Origin: Marchantia polymorpha subsp. ruderalis
Taxonomy: Eukaryota > Streptophyta > Marchantiopsida > Marchantiales > Marchantiaceae
DNA: 64,000 nt
Direction of reading: 5' to 3'
NCBI GenBank assembly: GCA_037833965.1
Contig: AP031359.1
Span: forward strand, 4,894,001-4,958,000
Part shown: positions 41,950-53,911 of the stretch, piece by piece
Layout of the letters: each line of letters opens with the position of its first letter
How positions within the stretch are numbered: position 1 is the first letter of the stretch
The notes under the pieces: generated by a model
What the model saw: only the letters and a program-made list of their open reading frames with translations
What the model was told of the DNA's origin: nothing
The model's database searches: none
Translations under genes and position numbers: made by a program

Positions 41950-44035
41950 CCACGTAGACAGATGCAACACCAAGAGTCATGATTCGTCATTGATTAACAT
42001 TCTATTGAAGAGTTTTACTTCTCAAGCACATGTCACTCATAGAAGACACTAACTGCTTGTGCCCTACGGCTCCGCTGGTCTTCATGTTCATCAACCGTCG
42101 CTCCTACAAATCCAATTTCAGCCACTTTAGCGTTTGCACTTCCCACATCACAAATCTGCGCAGAATCTTATCTACACGCAAACGCAAACTGTTGGTTCAC
42201 TCATCTCTCAGTTGTTAGTAAGCCGCCTTTGCCTTTATCGTTCTCGCCCGCAACCACTCCAACAACACCACAACTAACTTTAACTTCCGCTACAACCGAC
42301 CACAATCCGATTCAAATCTTACTCTACATTCAATCTCCGAAGATATGGCCGATTCGCAATGTGCCAATTTCTTAGCCCAATTGGCTAATTCGACAACGTG
42401 CTACCAGAATTACTCTGTCAAACTTGCCGTAAGCTCATTTGTGCGTTGAAATTCCCTGCAATGAGCATCAATGCATTCTTCAAACCTACCTCTTATCTCC
42501 ATTCGCTCCGTCTTCATCGCAACAATTTGTCTCCGAAGATCTTTGGCCTTCCGTTTCTCTTCCGCTCTGCACTCTTTTTGCTAAGCCAACTCCGCCGCTA
42601 CATGCAACTAATCGCGCTTCACCAAAGCCACAGTCTAATCATCCACGCAACACGATTCCGCTGTGTAGGCCATCTTGGATGCCGCCAGTCTATCACGAAG
42701 GTATACTTTTGCCTTCTACGCATTCTCATTGTCAACGTGAAGACTCGTGCACTCCTGCTCTATCGACTCACAAAGATCCTTTTCCTAAGCCAAGTTGAGC
42801 CGAAGGACTTTGCATTCTATTTACTTTGCCCGAAGATGGTCACCCACATGGTCGCCCATTCGGAAGACAAGCTCGCAACTCGTTCCTTCACTATTGCAGT
42901 TGCGGACTCCCATTCCCTCTTTATTGCTATTGCTCTCTTGATCTAAGAGCTATTCCTCACAGACTCTACATAGAACCCTGCTTCCTTCTCCACAACATAC
43001 TTCTATCTCTTCCTATCCAAATACTTCAATAGGAATGTTACACTAAACTTCAAAAAGTCGGGGAAGGAAACAATTGACTCTCTCTGTTACTCCTCCGAAG
43101 CTTTCTTGTCCGCTTCGGGTCTAACTTCTTCCTCAGGAAGTGGGCGCGCAAAAGGGACTCCACCACTGTCCCACCAACGTGTGCAACTACCTGCTCGAGT
43201 ATCTCTTCACTCAATGTTAGCTCCTTCGCCACCTCTTCACTTGTCTTCGGCTGAGGCACTTCCTCACTCTCCATAGATCGCATTTGCTCCGAAGGTGGAA
43301 GACTTAGACTGACTGTTGCCGTCCTTTCCTCCGAAGGTTCAGCTATTACTTCCATCAGAACTTCAGCCTAAACTGCCAAAGAAACTCCTTCCACTGCCCA
43401 AAGAGTATACTCCCCTCTCTTCTCTTCGTCTGTCGTAGAGGCAACTGCCTCCGACTTCGCCACACTACTTTTCAAAGAATGAGACACAATTCTCCCACGA
43501 TGCACAAGAAAGCGGACACAACTCTTCCACGATTAGGTTTCTTCTTCGGCCTAGTCTGTGTATTCGACATCATGATCCCCGTCACCTGCGTGTCGGCCAT
43601 CCGCGACTCCTGTCTTTGGCCTTCTTCACTATCGGCAATTACCTTCAGTCTCTTCGCCGGTCTCCCCTATGGCTGTTCCGTGGTCGAGACAACGTTCATT
43701 TGATCTAACCCGCGCGCAATCTTTTGAGGTGGCTCTTCGAGTTGAACATTGTACTCCTTGTTCGGGCCCTCGCACTGGTTGATTGCCAATACCTCCCGCT
43801 CCTTCAAGAATTGCTTCTTTTCATACTTTGTCAAAAACTACATTCCTCGATGCGTGCGGATTTTGACCAGCCCTTTGCGTATTCAAATTTGGATTCGTCG
43901 TCTTCGCCGAAGGTCCGGATGTTGCATCTTCAAAAATGGCTGCGTCAATGGTCCGAAGGTCTTCTGCCGAAGGCGGATTTCATTTTCCTTCTCCTACTAA
44001 CTAAATTTCCATTAATTCTTCTAACTCCTATGACT
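41950..44035 (-). pseudogene. Coiled-coil retroelement ORF, copy C (minus, diverged)
   Basis: 43355-43050 reads VPQPKTSEEVAKELTLSEEI and LEQVVAHVGGTVV, clearly homologous to copy D. Upstream, 44035-43360 gives RPKKKPNRG and related basic stretches. Downstream, 43050-42000 gives coiled-coil-like fragments with many stops (KRAIAIKREWESATA, and so on). It is more diverged than copies A, B and D. It adjoins the plus-strand protease/pol at 44041, head to head. Confidence 0.65.
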
Positions 44036-44040
44036 AAGGA

Positions 44041-44800
44041 CTTATAGAACCTAAGGATCCTCACTATGATATTGCGGCCAACTTCTATGACCGCCCAGCT
44101 CATGTTACGTTTTGGCAACTAACAGAAGAGAATAACTTCTATTAGAAGCTAATGAACACTGCTTTGAAACAAGTAAAGCGTTCCCGATCGCACAAGCTCC
44201 CTCGGGTGTACCAGGTAAGGACCCAAGACTTGGGCCCACCGGATATCGATATCAAAATTGGAGGGTGTACAATCCGGAAGGTGCCCTTGGACTTAGGGTC
44301 AATGTTTAATATCATGACCAAGGATACGCCCACTGCCCTTTCAAGACCTTTCAGCCCACAACGCAAATGATTCGATTGGCTGACCAGACCTGAAGAAAAC
44401 CCCTCGGCACTTTGAAAGACGTTCGGAACACTATCGGCGGGGTGGTGTTTCCCTTAAACTATGTCATTATTAAGACTCTGACGGAGAGGGGATACAAGGT
44501 GCTAATTGGTCGACCATGGCTTTACGATGCAAAGGTCCATTCAGATTGGCATAAGCGATTCTTGCAGTTTAAGGATCCCAACAATAAGGCGGGTCCTAGG
44601 ATCACCGTTCCATGGGACAAAATTCCACACGAAGGGGAGACACCGTCAACTAGCTCCGGCTTCACTTCGGAGGAAGAGACTACCACCTCCGAGAGTGACA
44701 CCGATGTACATTATATGGAATTCTACGTAGTAGACGAGGAAGACGCAGAAGTAGCTGGAGAAGAGGAAGCTGGTCTAGAAGATAGCAAATAGCAATTAGC
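44041..44800 (+). pseudogene. Gypsy aspartic protease region
   Basis: AHVTFWQLTEENNFY leads to RVYQVRTQDLGPPDIDIKIG and the active-site strand VPLDLGSMFNIMT. Related elements carry DTG or DSG here; this copy has DLG. PFSPQ..TQMIRLADQT follows in a shifted frame, then a second strand with VLIGRPWLYDAKVHSDWHKR and an acidic tail. Confidence 0.8.
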
Positions 44801-45660
44801 TGTGGAGCTGGGAAGTAGCGACATCAGTCACACGGAGGGTGTCATAGACCCGAGTGACTATAAGGAGGTCGAACCCAGTCCCCATAGGTGTCTTAAAATC
44901 TCTAGGCAATTGGTTGGTGCCAAGTTGAAGCTAGTTGAACGATTTCTTCGTACGTACAAAGATGTGTTTGCATGGCGAATAGATGATATGAAGGGTATAC
45001 CGGCTCGTTATGGCGAACATCGTATTGATTTAATGGATAATGCTCTACCCGTGCGTCACCGACAATACCGATTGAATCCAAAATACTCCTTGATGGTTAG
45101 AACTGAAATTGATAAGTATTTGAGTGCAGGGATTATCTATCCGGTACTAAGTAGCAAGTGGGTCTCACCCATTGTCAAAGTCCCAAAAAAACTAACACGC
45201 AAGATCCGCGTCTGTCAGGACTTCAGGAAGCTGAATGCATCTATGAAGAAGGACCAACATCCATTACCCTTCACTGATGCTATCCTGGATCATGTGGCCG
45301 GACACGAATGTTATAGCTTCCTCAACGGATTCTCATAATACAACCAGGTGTCAATCCGGGAACAGGCTAAAGATAAGACTACGTTCACCACCGATTGGGG
45401 AACCTACGCGTATCACAAGATGCCATTCGGATTGTGTAACGCACGGACGACGTTCAAGAGGATGATGACGACGATCTTCCAGGACCACCTGCGGAAATTC
45501 CTGAAAATCTTTATTGATGATTTTTGTGTCTTCAGACCATGTGATCAGCACTTAAGTCCCCTTCAGTAGACATTTGACAAGTGCAAGGAATCACAGCTAT
45601 CCTTGAATCTAGAGAAGTGCTTCTTCTTCATGTCAAGCGGAATCTTGTTGGGACATCGAG
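44801..45660 (+). pseudogene. Gypsy reverse transcriptase
   Basis: Starts VEPSPHRCLKI and RTYKDVFAWRIDDMKGIPAR, then LNPKYSLMVRTEIDKYLSAG, WVSPIVKVPKKLTRKIRVCQ and DFRKLN. A stop follows FLNGFS (expected Y). It continues FTTDWGTYAYHKMPFGLCNA and the catalytic FIDDFCVF. Confidence 0.9.
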
Positions 45661-45808
45661 TATCATCCAAGGGATAGCTATGAACGCGGACAAGGTGAAA
45701 GTTATTGTAGCGTTGGATCCGCCAACGAATCTCCTATCATCCAAGGGATAGCTATGAACGCGGACAAGGTGAAAGTTATTGTAGCGTTGGATCCGCCAAC
45801 GAATCTCC
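45661..45808 (+). repeat. 74-bp tandem duplication in gypsy pol
   Basis: Two identical units (TATCATCCAAGGGATAGCTA...) start at 45661 and 45735. Because 74 is not a multiple of three, the duplication breaks the RT-RNase H frame. Confidence 0.95.
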
Positions 45809-46775
45809 AAGAACTTCGGGCCTTCCTTGGACATGTAGGGTACTATAGAAGGTTCATCCACATGTATGCGATTACAACAGCCAGTCTTACTAAGCTGCTG
45901 AGGAAAGATGAGCCGTACGAATGGAAAGAGGGGCAGCAAAAGGCTTTCGAAGAGCTTAAAATCAAACTTACCTCAGCTCTTGTTTTGCGTAGCCCCGATT
46001 GGAATAAACCATACCATGTCTTCGTGGATACTTCGGCTTTTGCCGTAGGTGCGGTGTTAAGTCAAAGGGAGGAAAATAGAAGAGATTATCCGATCAACTC
46101 TGCTAGCAGGGAGCTATCGGCAGCCGAGAAGAACTACACCACGACAAAACAAGAGGCATTAAGGATGGTGTTTGCTGTGAAGAAGTTCCGACACTACTTG
46201 CTGGGCTATGAATTCGTGTTTCACGTAGATCATTACGCTTTACAGCACTTAGTGAAGAAGGCCGACTTGTTAGGACGAATTGCAATGTGGGTATTGCTCC
46301 TAGAGCCGAGTACTGCATCACACCTAAAAAACATACCCGAATCCGATCCATGCCCACGTATTTTGCGCTTGTGGTACCCATACCCGACCCATATCCAAAG
46401 AAACAAAACCGAAACCCGAAACGAACCCGGTAGCTTTGTGTTAAGTCAAAAAAATACTCCACGACCTGTTTGTTGAGTAACCTTATTTCTAAACCATATT
46501 AAGAAAATTCCAACCCAAAATCAAACCAGACCTTTCTAGCTTGCTCCAAATCCGACTTATACCCATTGGTTCGGGCGGGTTCGGTTCGGGTTTCGGGTAT
46601 GGGTACCTGATGCAGTACTCTGTCCTAGAGGAATTCACTTTTACCGTCCATACGCGGAAGGGAATTCACCATGAGAATGCAGACTATCTGTCTTGGTTCT
46701 GGACGCAATCGGAAGAGACAAATTTAGCTGACAATTTCCCAGATGAACAATTGTTCCAATTAACATTTAACCAAC
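45754..46775 (+). pseudogene. Gypsy RNase H, interrupted by a MITE
   Basis: It reads LRAFLGHVGYYRRFIHMYA, the RNase H core FVDTSAFAVGAVLSQRE, RELSAAEKNYTTTKQEALRM and HYLLGYEFVFHVDHYALQHL. The frame is cut at 46306 by the hAT insertion. It resumes at 46631 with FTFTVHTRKGIHHENADYLS. Confidence 0.9.
46306..46622. mobile_element. 317-bp hAT-type MITE inside gypsy RNase H
   Basis: The ends are inverted repeats: left CCGAGTACTGCATCA and right TGATGCAGTACTCTG. An 8-bp direct repeat, TCCTAGAG, flanks it at 46298-46305 and 46623-46630. Internal GGTACCCATACCCGA and GGGTATGGGTACC motifs are also inverted, as in many plant hAT MITEs. Removing the insert and one TCCTAGAG restores the RNase H reading. 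No coding capacity. Confidence 0.88.
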
Positions 46776-46959
46776 ACTCGAGGTATGCAATCTCTATCGA
46801 TATCTGCTAACCCTGCAGTGTCCGGAAGGACTAGATGCGGAGCAACGCACCATCTTCATCCTGATCTTCATCCAAATCCAAATCAGATCATTCAACGCAC
46901 CCTCTTCATCAGATTCAACAAGGCGTGCTCTTTAAACTCTTGCCCTATGAGCGACTATG

Positions 46960-48050
46960 TTGATGTTTGGAAGCTTCGGAGGTTGGACGAGAGGTCGCAG
47001 CAATGCACACGGAGGAAGCACGCGGACATTATGCCACCCGGAACACAGTAACAAAGATTTTGAATGCAGGATACTGGTGGCCAACAATATTCAAAGATGT
47101 TGCGACTACATCCAGAAGTGTGATAGCTGCTAGAGGACAGGAAGACCGACTCCCGCTACACGGTGGCCGTTAGAACCCATCATGCCATTGGCAACTTTCA
47201 AAAAATGGGGGATCAATTTTGACGGACCTATCCAACTAGCTACGAAGCACACCCAAAGACGATACATCCTCGTAGCGACAGATTACACCACCAAGATGGT
47301 GGAGACAGAGGCCACACGGAAAGATGATGCAGCGACCGTATCAAAGTTTTTGTTTGAATCCATCATCACAAGATACGGATGCCCCTTGGAGTTGGTGAGC
47401 GATAGAGGGACACATTTCCTGAATACGGTAATTGATTACCTCACTTTCCATTTCTGGATTAAACATCGAAAGACTACTCCTTATAATCCGAAGGCAAACG
47501 GGCTCACTTAAAAATCAAATGGGTTGCTCTATAAGATCCTGTTGAAAGTGACAGTTAGCCATGCATACGACTAGGATACAAAGTTTCCAGCTGCACTCTA
47601 GGCTTATCGCACATCAGAGAAGATGACCACAAAGCAAACACCGTACTACTTGACATATGATCAGCATCCCATTTTACCTATTGAGTTCGAATTGCCCACA
47701 TCTCGGATATTGGATCGCAGGAGACTACGGAATGAAGAAAGTCAGCTTTATAGACTGCAGGAAGTGTTGGCTGAAGAGAAGCCGCAAAGCAACGAACGGA
47801 GCAGATACAGCTAAAGAGGAAGAAGGCGTAAGACAAGCGTGTTCGACCGGTAACTTTGCTTAAGGGAGATTTAGCTTTGTTGTATGATAGTAGACATGCG
47901 AGGTTCCCAGGGAAGTTGCACTTGCGATGGATGGGACCTTATAAAGTGGTAGATGTGTATCTAAACGTATCAGTCCAGTTAGCAGACCTCGCAGGAGAAT
48001 TACATGGGATCCGAGTGAGCGGTCATAGAGTAAAGAAGTACTATACGTGA
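46960..48050 (+). pseudogene. Gypsy integrase
   Basis: AGYWWPTIFKDV marks the zinc-domain end. The core has KWGINFDGPIQLATKHTQRR and YILVATDYTTKMVE, then CPLELVSDRGTHFLN and TTPYNPKANGLT; the expected Glu is replaced by a TAA stop at about 47509. The C-terminus reads KGDLALLYDSRHARFPGKLH and LRWMGPYKVVD, and stops at 48050. Confidence 0.88.
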
Positions 48051-48119
48051 CGTGTTTGCGGGGTCGCTCACAAATGGGGAGAGGAGTATGTGGTGCCTAG
48101 TTTTTTTTGTTTTTCTTCA

Positions 48120-50257
48120 AAATTCAACAAAACTAAAAGATATTTGTCTAGAAAGTAGTCGTGTGAGTAGATATGGAGCAGTTATGATAGGATTAGTTAG
48201 AATTTGTCCACGTCCAAAGATCTTCGGATGTTCAGATCTTCAGCGCAGCCTTTTTGGGACCTTGCAAGAGCTGGTCTTCGGCGAAGACATAAGATTCAAT
48301 TTCAAATCGCGCAACGGGCCAGGAGACGTTTGCACGCGTCGGAAATTCTAGTAGGCTCGTGAGGAGACAATGTTAGGGCTTCAAGGGTAATGGCAGTACG
48401 AGGAGTCCTCGCGCCAACATTGCAATATCTAGCAAGAACGAGTGAGGGAGAGAAAGAGCGAAATCGACCGACCTTGCTAGCAACGAAGACGCAAATCGAA
48501 GTCATGGGGCCAAAGAAGAGTGACAAGGTGCTGAAATTGGTTTCCATGAAGGTGCCCTACGAAGAATTGCGATCCTTCATACGCGAGCTGAGCGAGTTGC
48601 GACTTGAATTCCTCTTTTGGAATTGGAATTGCGTCTTGGCGAGTATCTGTAAGGAGATAATCGATAAGAATCAAACCGAGAGCGTGGAGCTTCGAGGTAA
48701 TCCCATGCTCTGGACAATTGAGCATTGGACGAAGGCAATGGGACCATGCGCAGGTAGCGACGGAGACATTTTGTTTGAGAGGAGTAGCGTGGGACTTACG
48801 CGCACCAAAGAATTCTCTCACAGACCACTCTTCAGTTTAAGGAGACAGGGAACGAACGGGAGGAAGACATCGGATTACATTGATCCGAAGAGAAGAGCGA
48901 CAGCGTTGGGAATTATGCACATCTTGCGACCAGCACGTACGACGTATGTGACGACCTGGCAGGTAGGGTTCTTTGAACGAATCTTGAAGGGACAAGGAGT
49001 ACACTTGGCGAGAATCTTTCACGATCTTGTCGGGGTGAATGCGTCCGATCGGTAGATATGACCATTGGTCAATCATCTCACTCCCTTCTTGGTGATTTTC
49101 TACCGAGGCAAAGGGTTGCTTATGAGAGAGGAGGAGAAGCGATTTCCAAAGAAGCGGAAAATCTTGACGGCCGAGTCCAGCAAAGGGACCGAGGATGATA
49201 CCCGTCAACCCTCCATTCCAGCACAAACGATAGCTCGAGAACCAGTTCAGGTGGAGGTTGTGCGGAGACGGGAAAAGTTGGAGAGATGAGTGACGAAGAG
49301 AAGGAGAGTAGTGAGCGATGACGAGGGAGATTTGGCACTTGAAGTAAGAAGAACGGAAACGGAAGTAGATGTGATCAGGCAGTCAAGAACTCGCGCAAGA
49401 TCATAGAAGAGGGTGAATCGGGCGTAAGTGCCAGCAGAAGTATCGAATAGCGGCGTAGAAAAGACAGTTGCCTCGATTGTGGATACAACCGAAGTTGCAG
49501 CGGGCGAGTTCACACAGCATATAGCGAGGGAAGCATCTTCGGGGATATTGATCAAAGTTCCAGCATAAGCACTGGCAGAACCTTCGAAGGAGGGAATGGA
49601 GATAGTTAGTCCGAATTTTCTGTCTTCGGAGCGGACACAAACTGCGGGAAGTGAAGGAACACCACATCCGAAGACGAGCGATGAATTGGTAAAGCTGCTA
49701 ATGTTTAGCGACGAAGTATTGGAACAGATTGTGGCACAGGTTGGAGGTACGGTGGTAGATGCCCCGGACAATGCCCGGACAGTGCACTTCCGTCATCTCT
49801 TAAAGAGAAAGTGAGGCCTGTAGAAGAGACGAAGACTTCGCAGGAGGAATCGAAGGAGTTAGTCGTTTCTTTCCTCAATTTCTTGCAGGATAGTGTGGTC
49901 CCATTACTGAAGTATTTGGATGGTTAGAGCGATAAGTATGTTGTGTCCAAGGAGGTAGGATTTTGTGGAGATGATACAAAATAGAACGCAGCTCAAGAGA
50001 GCACTCGCGGTACAGAGGGAGTGGGATTCCGCAACTGAATTGGCACGCGAGCGAGCGGCAACCTTGGCAACAGAGTGCGCGGCAGTGAAGGTGAAATTGC
50101 AGGAGCGAGAAGCCCAGCTTTGAGAGAAGGAAATTGAATGCGAAGTACTGCAATTGAATCTAGAGAAGTAATCCGGACGATGTGCACAGTTAGAGGAGAA
50201 CTCTAGTGGACTTCGCAAGTCTAACGAGAACGGGCAGAAGATGACAGTGGATTTGCT
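48120..50257 (+). pseudogene. Coiled-coil retroelement ORF, copy D (plus, fullest)
   Basis: It starts 340 bp after the integrase stop. 48390-49055 encodes 221 open residues with MGPKKSDKVLKLVSMKVPYE, MLWTIEHWTKAMGPCAGSDG, PKRRATALGIMHILRPARTT and VHLARIFHDLVGVNA. It continues with stops: EEEKRFPKKRKILTAESSKG, a basic/acidic NLS-like segment, LVKLLMFSDEVLEQIVAQVG, and a coiled-coil stretch (TQLKRALAVQREWDSATELA, RERAATLATECAAVKVKLQE). It breaks off at 50257, where other sequence begins. Its place after pol in the same direction is that of an accessory or env-like gene, but I see no signal peptide or membrane segment. Confidence 0.75.
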
Positions 50258-51635
50258 AACTCTCACTCATGTTTACCTCAGATGGCTTTTCGGTAGCTGA
50301 TGATGGTTCTAAAAGACTAGTATCACTTCTCATACTCATAGCCCAAACACACTCTCACACAATATCTCAAGATATCACTCCAACTCACACAGACATCGAC
50401 ACTCCAAGGTATTGAAAATTCATCAATGTTTCATATATGAAACAAGTCTTTACATATTCTCCAAAATTACTCAAGAGGCTCTTCACTACTTCTCTATATA
50501 TATACTACTTGAGAAGTTACCATAGTAACAAATGGTATTTCCTATTTTACTTACTTTTACAAAGATAAACCATAGTAAAATTGACTAGTTCTCAATATGT
50601 GGCAACATGCCATTGGCCTCCTAAACCTTTTAAATGTTTGCTAATCCCTAGATTGAGGTGATGACATGCTATTTGAGACTTTCCAACTTATACAACTTTC
50701 ACTTTCCACTAAGTGAACATAATACTTAGTGTAACCAATGGATTACTCCTTACTTAGTCAACCAATCAAAACTAAACATGAAGTAAAAAAGTCTAGACTT
50801 TTGAAATCTAGACTTTTGTACAAGACAAAATAAAAGTGCTCACTCAAATATTCTAGAACTTTGCTACTTATTCCGCCAAATATAAGCAATATAGCTAAAC
50901 TAGCTAGACTTAGTCATAACTAGCTAGATTTAGTCATAACTATCCAAACCAGGATTAACTCCTTGGATAATTCTAGTTTTATTTCAGACACGCAATATCC
51001 GGTCTTGCACACCAAGGAGAAATTGGTGATAGCTCAAAATCGGCAAAAACAGCATGCCGATGCTCATCGTGGAGAAGTGGTTTTTGATGGTCAAAGATCA
51101 TGCAAATGATCTAGCTAGATTTAGCAAATGCACCTTTGATAGTTAAGGAGTTTGAACGTATGTGCAACAAGGACGTTGCATCTTAAAAGGAGAGAGGTTT
51201 GCTTTCATCTTTAGTTAGTTAGAACTAAAGTAGATGTTACTTTAAATATTGATATAGATACTTTAGTGTGCACTAGTCATAGCTTCCACCTCAGCAATCC
51301 GCGCGCTTGGTAGGTAAAGAGTGGATGTGTTAGTTGACAATGCCATGTCAGCAATCCGAGTGCTAGTTAGTGTGTTAGTTTGGAGCGTCACGTCGCCGAT
51401 CCGTGTGCTTGTTAGGATTATCCGCCACGTTATCCATCCACTAGTAGTGGGATGGATGGTGGAAATAAGATTTTATCTCCTTGTTCTTGTTGGTAAGAGC
51501 TATATAAGGGAGAGGAGAACCATTGTTGGTATCTTTCGTCTTCAGAGTTGATGTTTCTATCTTCGACTAAACTTCTCTCTAAACCCTAGTGTTACAACCT
51601 CCTTGTGGCCTATCATGAGAAATTTCATGATAAAT
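50258..51635. other. LTR-like non-coding sequence
   Basis: No protein domain. Possible LTR features include a minus-strand TATATATATAGAG box near 50500 and a plus-strand GCTATATAAGGGAG box near 51495. A Copia-type polypurine tract (GAGGGGGAGA on the minus strand at 51636-51646) borders it. The sequence does not match the 5' LTR at 54880-55194, so the 3' end of the adjacent Copia cannot be defined. Confidence 0.4.
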
Positions 51636-51687
51636 CTCCCCCTCAATGATGTTTGGGGAATATAAATGGCCTTCGTTAGTAGTAGGA

Positions 51688-52514
51688 TTAACAATTTTTT
51701 CCTCTCAATGATATGGAATCATTGAAGGAAACATCTCTACTAACAACAAGTTTACATCCTACAGGATCCCAAAAATGGTATACTTTGACATCACGCTTAT
51801 AATCACAAAAAATACACTTTGTAGCCTTGGGATTGAGCTTAGTCCTTGATTTCCTAGTAACATGTGCATAAGCATCACATCCAAACACTCTAAGATAAGA
51901 GTAATGAGCATTCTGTTTATGCCACATTTCAAACAGAGTCTTTTAACTTATTACACAACAAGAAGACAAGTTTACCATATAAGCGGCAGTATTGATGGCT
52001 TTAGCCGAAAAAAATCTATGGCTAACTAGCATGGCTCAACATACTCCGTGATCTATCCAACAGTGTTTGATTGAGTCTCTTTGACACGTTGTTTTGTTGT
52101 GGATTATAAACATTGATGAAGTGGCGGGTAACCTCTTCATTTTCACATAACGCGCAAAACTCATGGGACACGTACTCCTCACCGTTGTCCGATTGCAGGA
52201 ACTTCAGCTTCTCTCCTGTCTAAGTCTCAACTTGAGCTTTTCACTTCTTAAAAGTACAAAGACTTCAGACTTGTGTGGAAGTAAGTAGATCCACACATAC
52301 CTTGAGTAGTCATCAATAAACGTAACATAATACTACTTACTAGAATGTGAGGCAATACAAGAAGGGCCCCACACATGAGAATGAACATACTCAAGAACTG
52401 TCTTGGAACTATGAACGCCAATTTCAAAAGCATATCAAGTGTGCTTTCCAAATACACATTACTCACAAGATTAAAGCTTGCTTCACCCATGTGGCCAAGA
52501 CAAGTATGCCACAA
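51688..52514 (-). pseudogene. Copia integrase remnants
   Basis: 52514 onward gives the pre-integrase motif WHTCLGHMGEASFNLVS. Decayed core sequence follows, then the Copia post-integrase stretch YSYLRVFGCDAYAHVTRK, then KLNPKATKCIFCDYKRDVK. Confidence 0.85.
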
Positions 52515-53911
52515 TCAGGTCTCATGCTCCAATGACATCGTAGCATTTGCCTCACCTAGAATTGTAGATGCCTCCAAGATGTACAAATTCTTCCGCTTGT
52601 AAGCTTTCATTATCACGGTGGAACCTCTCTCTACCGTGAGAATTCTATCAATAACTTTCCAATGAAAGCCTCTCATGTCAACCTCCCCGACTGAAATTAA
52701 ATTATTACGAATACAGAAAATGTGTCTAACATTTGTCAATCTTAAAGTTTTTCCATCAAACATTGGAATCCGAATGGATCCCATATCCTCAATCTTACAA
52801 GAGTGATCATTTTCCATTAAGATTGAACCTTGAGATGTTGTGTAAGTTGTAAATTTTTTTTGGATAAAACACATGTGATAAGTGCAAGCGGAGTTTAAAA
52901 TCCATTTGTCTTTCCAGGTGAGTGAAGAGTTTCACAAGACATAGCCTTCATCATTATTAATCACAACATTTGCATAGGTACCTACATATTATTCTCTCTT
53001 CTCCTACGGCTTACTACGAGAATCCTTTTTCATATGGCCTAGCTTGCCACACTTTCAACACTTCATCTCCTTCTTGTTAGCTTCCCGTAACTTGGATCAA
53101 CAATGCAACTTGCTTACGCTAGTAGATTGCTTCTCCACGAGTGACATAGAGAGCAGAAGAAGAAGAAAAATGTGTTGAAGAAGAAACCAACTTTTGTTGG
53201 ATGTTGTCCATCAACAAGGCAGTTACTAGCTCATTGTATGTGATGCTCTCATTGTCTCGATGAAGCAACACACAAGATAGAGTTTGATATGAGGCTGGTA
53301 AAGAACTTAAAAGCTACAATTTTTAGTTCTCATCACTCAAATCCTTATCTGGATTCAAAAGATCCACCAACAAATCAGTGAAAGCATCAATGTGGTCTTG
53401 GATCTTTGTACCTTCCGCCATTTTGATAGTCCATCAGCTTTAACGATGTGAAAAGCAGATTTGACAACTAATTCATGTGAAACCTTGTTTGAAACGCTTG
53501 AAACATAGCTATCATCAACTCCTTCATTTGTTTCAACACATTTGACTTCAAATAGAGAGTCACAATACTCACATCTTGATCTTGAATCTCATTTCAATCC
53601 TCATCATCAACCTTTAGAGGTTTAGGTTTGAGAACCTTCCTCAAGCCCATTGCCTTGATTAAATTCTTGACTTGCCGTTCCCATAGGAGATAGTCGGTAC
53701 GGCCATCAAAATGTTCAACTTCAAACCTCGGTCCATCAACCTTAGAGGGCGCCATAGGTTTGATCGGCCAATGACGTTCCGGAATGACTTCAAAAGGATC
53801 TTTAGAAAGAAAGCTTGACTCTTCACTTTTGACCTCTGAATGCAAGGTTCCAACACCTTCAGCAACAATTGGAACAAGTTTCACTACTCGCTCCAAGCTA
53901 CTCATGCCCAA
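52515..53911 (-). pseudogene. Copia gag, zinc knuckle and protease remnants
   Basis: 53911-53594 gives the gag start (RFEVEHFDGRTDYLLWERQV, KNLIKAMGL). A zinc knuckle at about 53060-53015 reads KCGKLGHMKKDS with its last Cys replaced by Ser. The protease site at about 52895 reads WILNSACTYHM, where the catalytic Asp of LDSG/LDSA is Asn. It continues GSIRIPMFDGKTLRLTNVRH and NNLISVGEVDMRGF. Confidence 0.85.

Larger units (their letters stand above)
44041..48050 (+). mobile_element. Ty3/gypsy pol: PR-RT-RH-IN (plus strand)
   Basis: It contains protease, reverse transcriptase, RNase H and integrase in gypsy order, interrupted by stops, a 74-bp tandem duplication and a 317-bp hAT-type insertion. 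No gag precedes it on this strand; the sequence immediately left is copy C in opposite orientation. Downstream it runs into copy D of the coiled-coil ORF. No LTR was identified at either end. Confidence 0.88.

Noticed and set aside
42398-42946. 182-residue plus-strand ORF
   Set aside because: It is the shadow of the minus-strand coiled-coil copy C and has no domain of its own.
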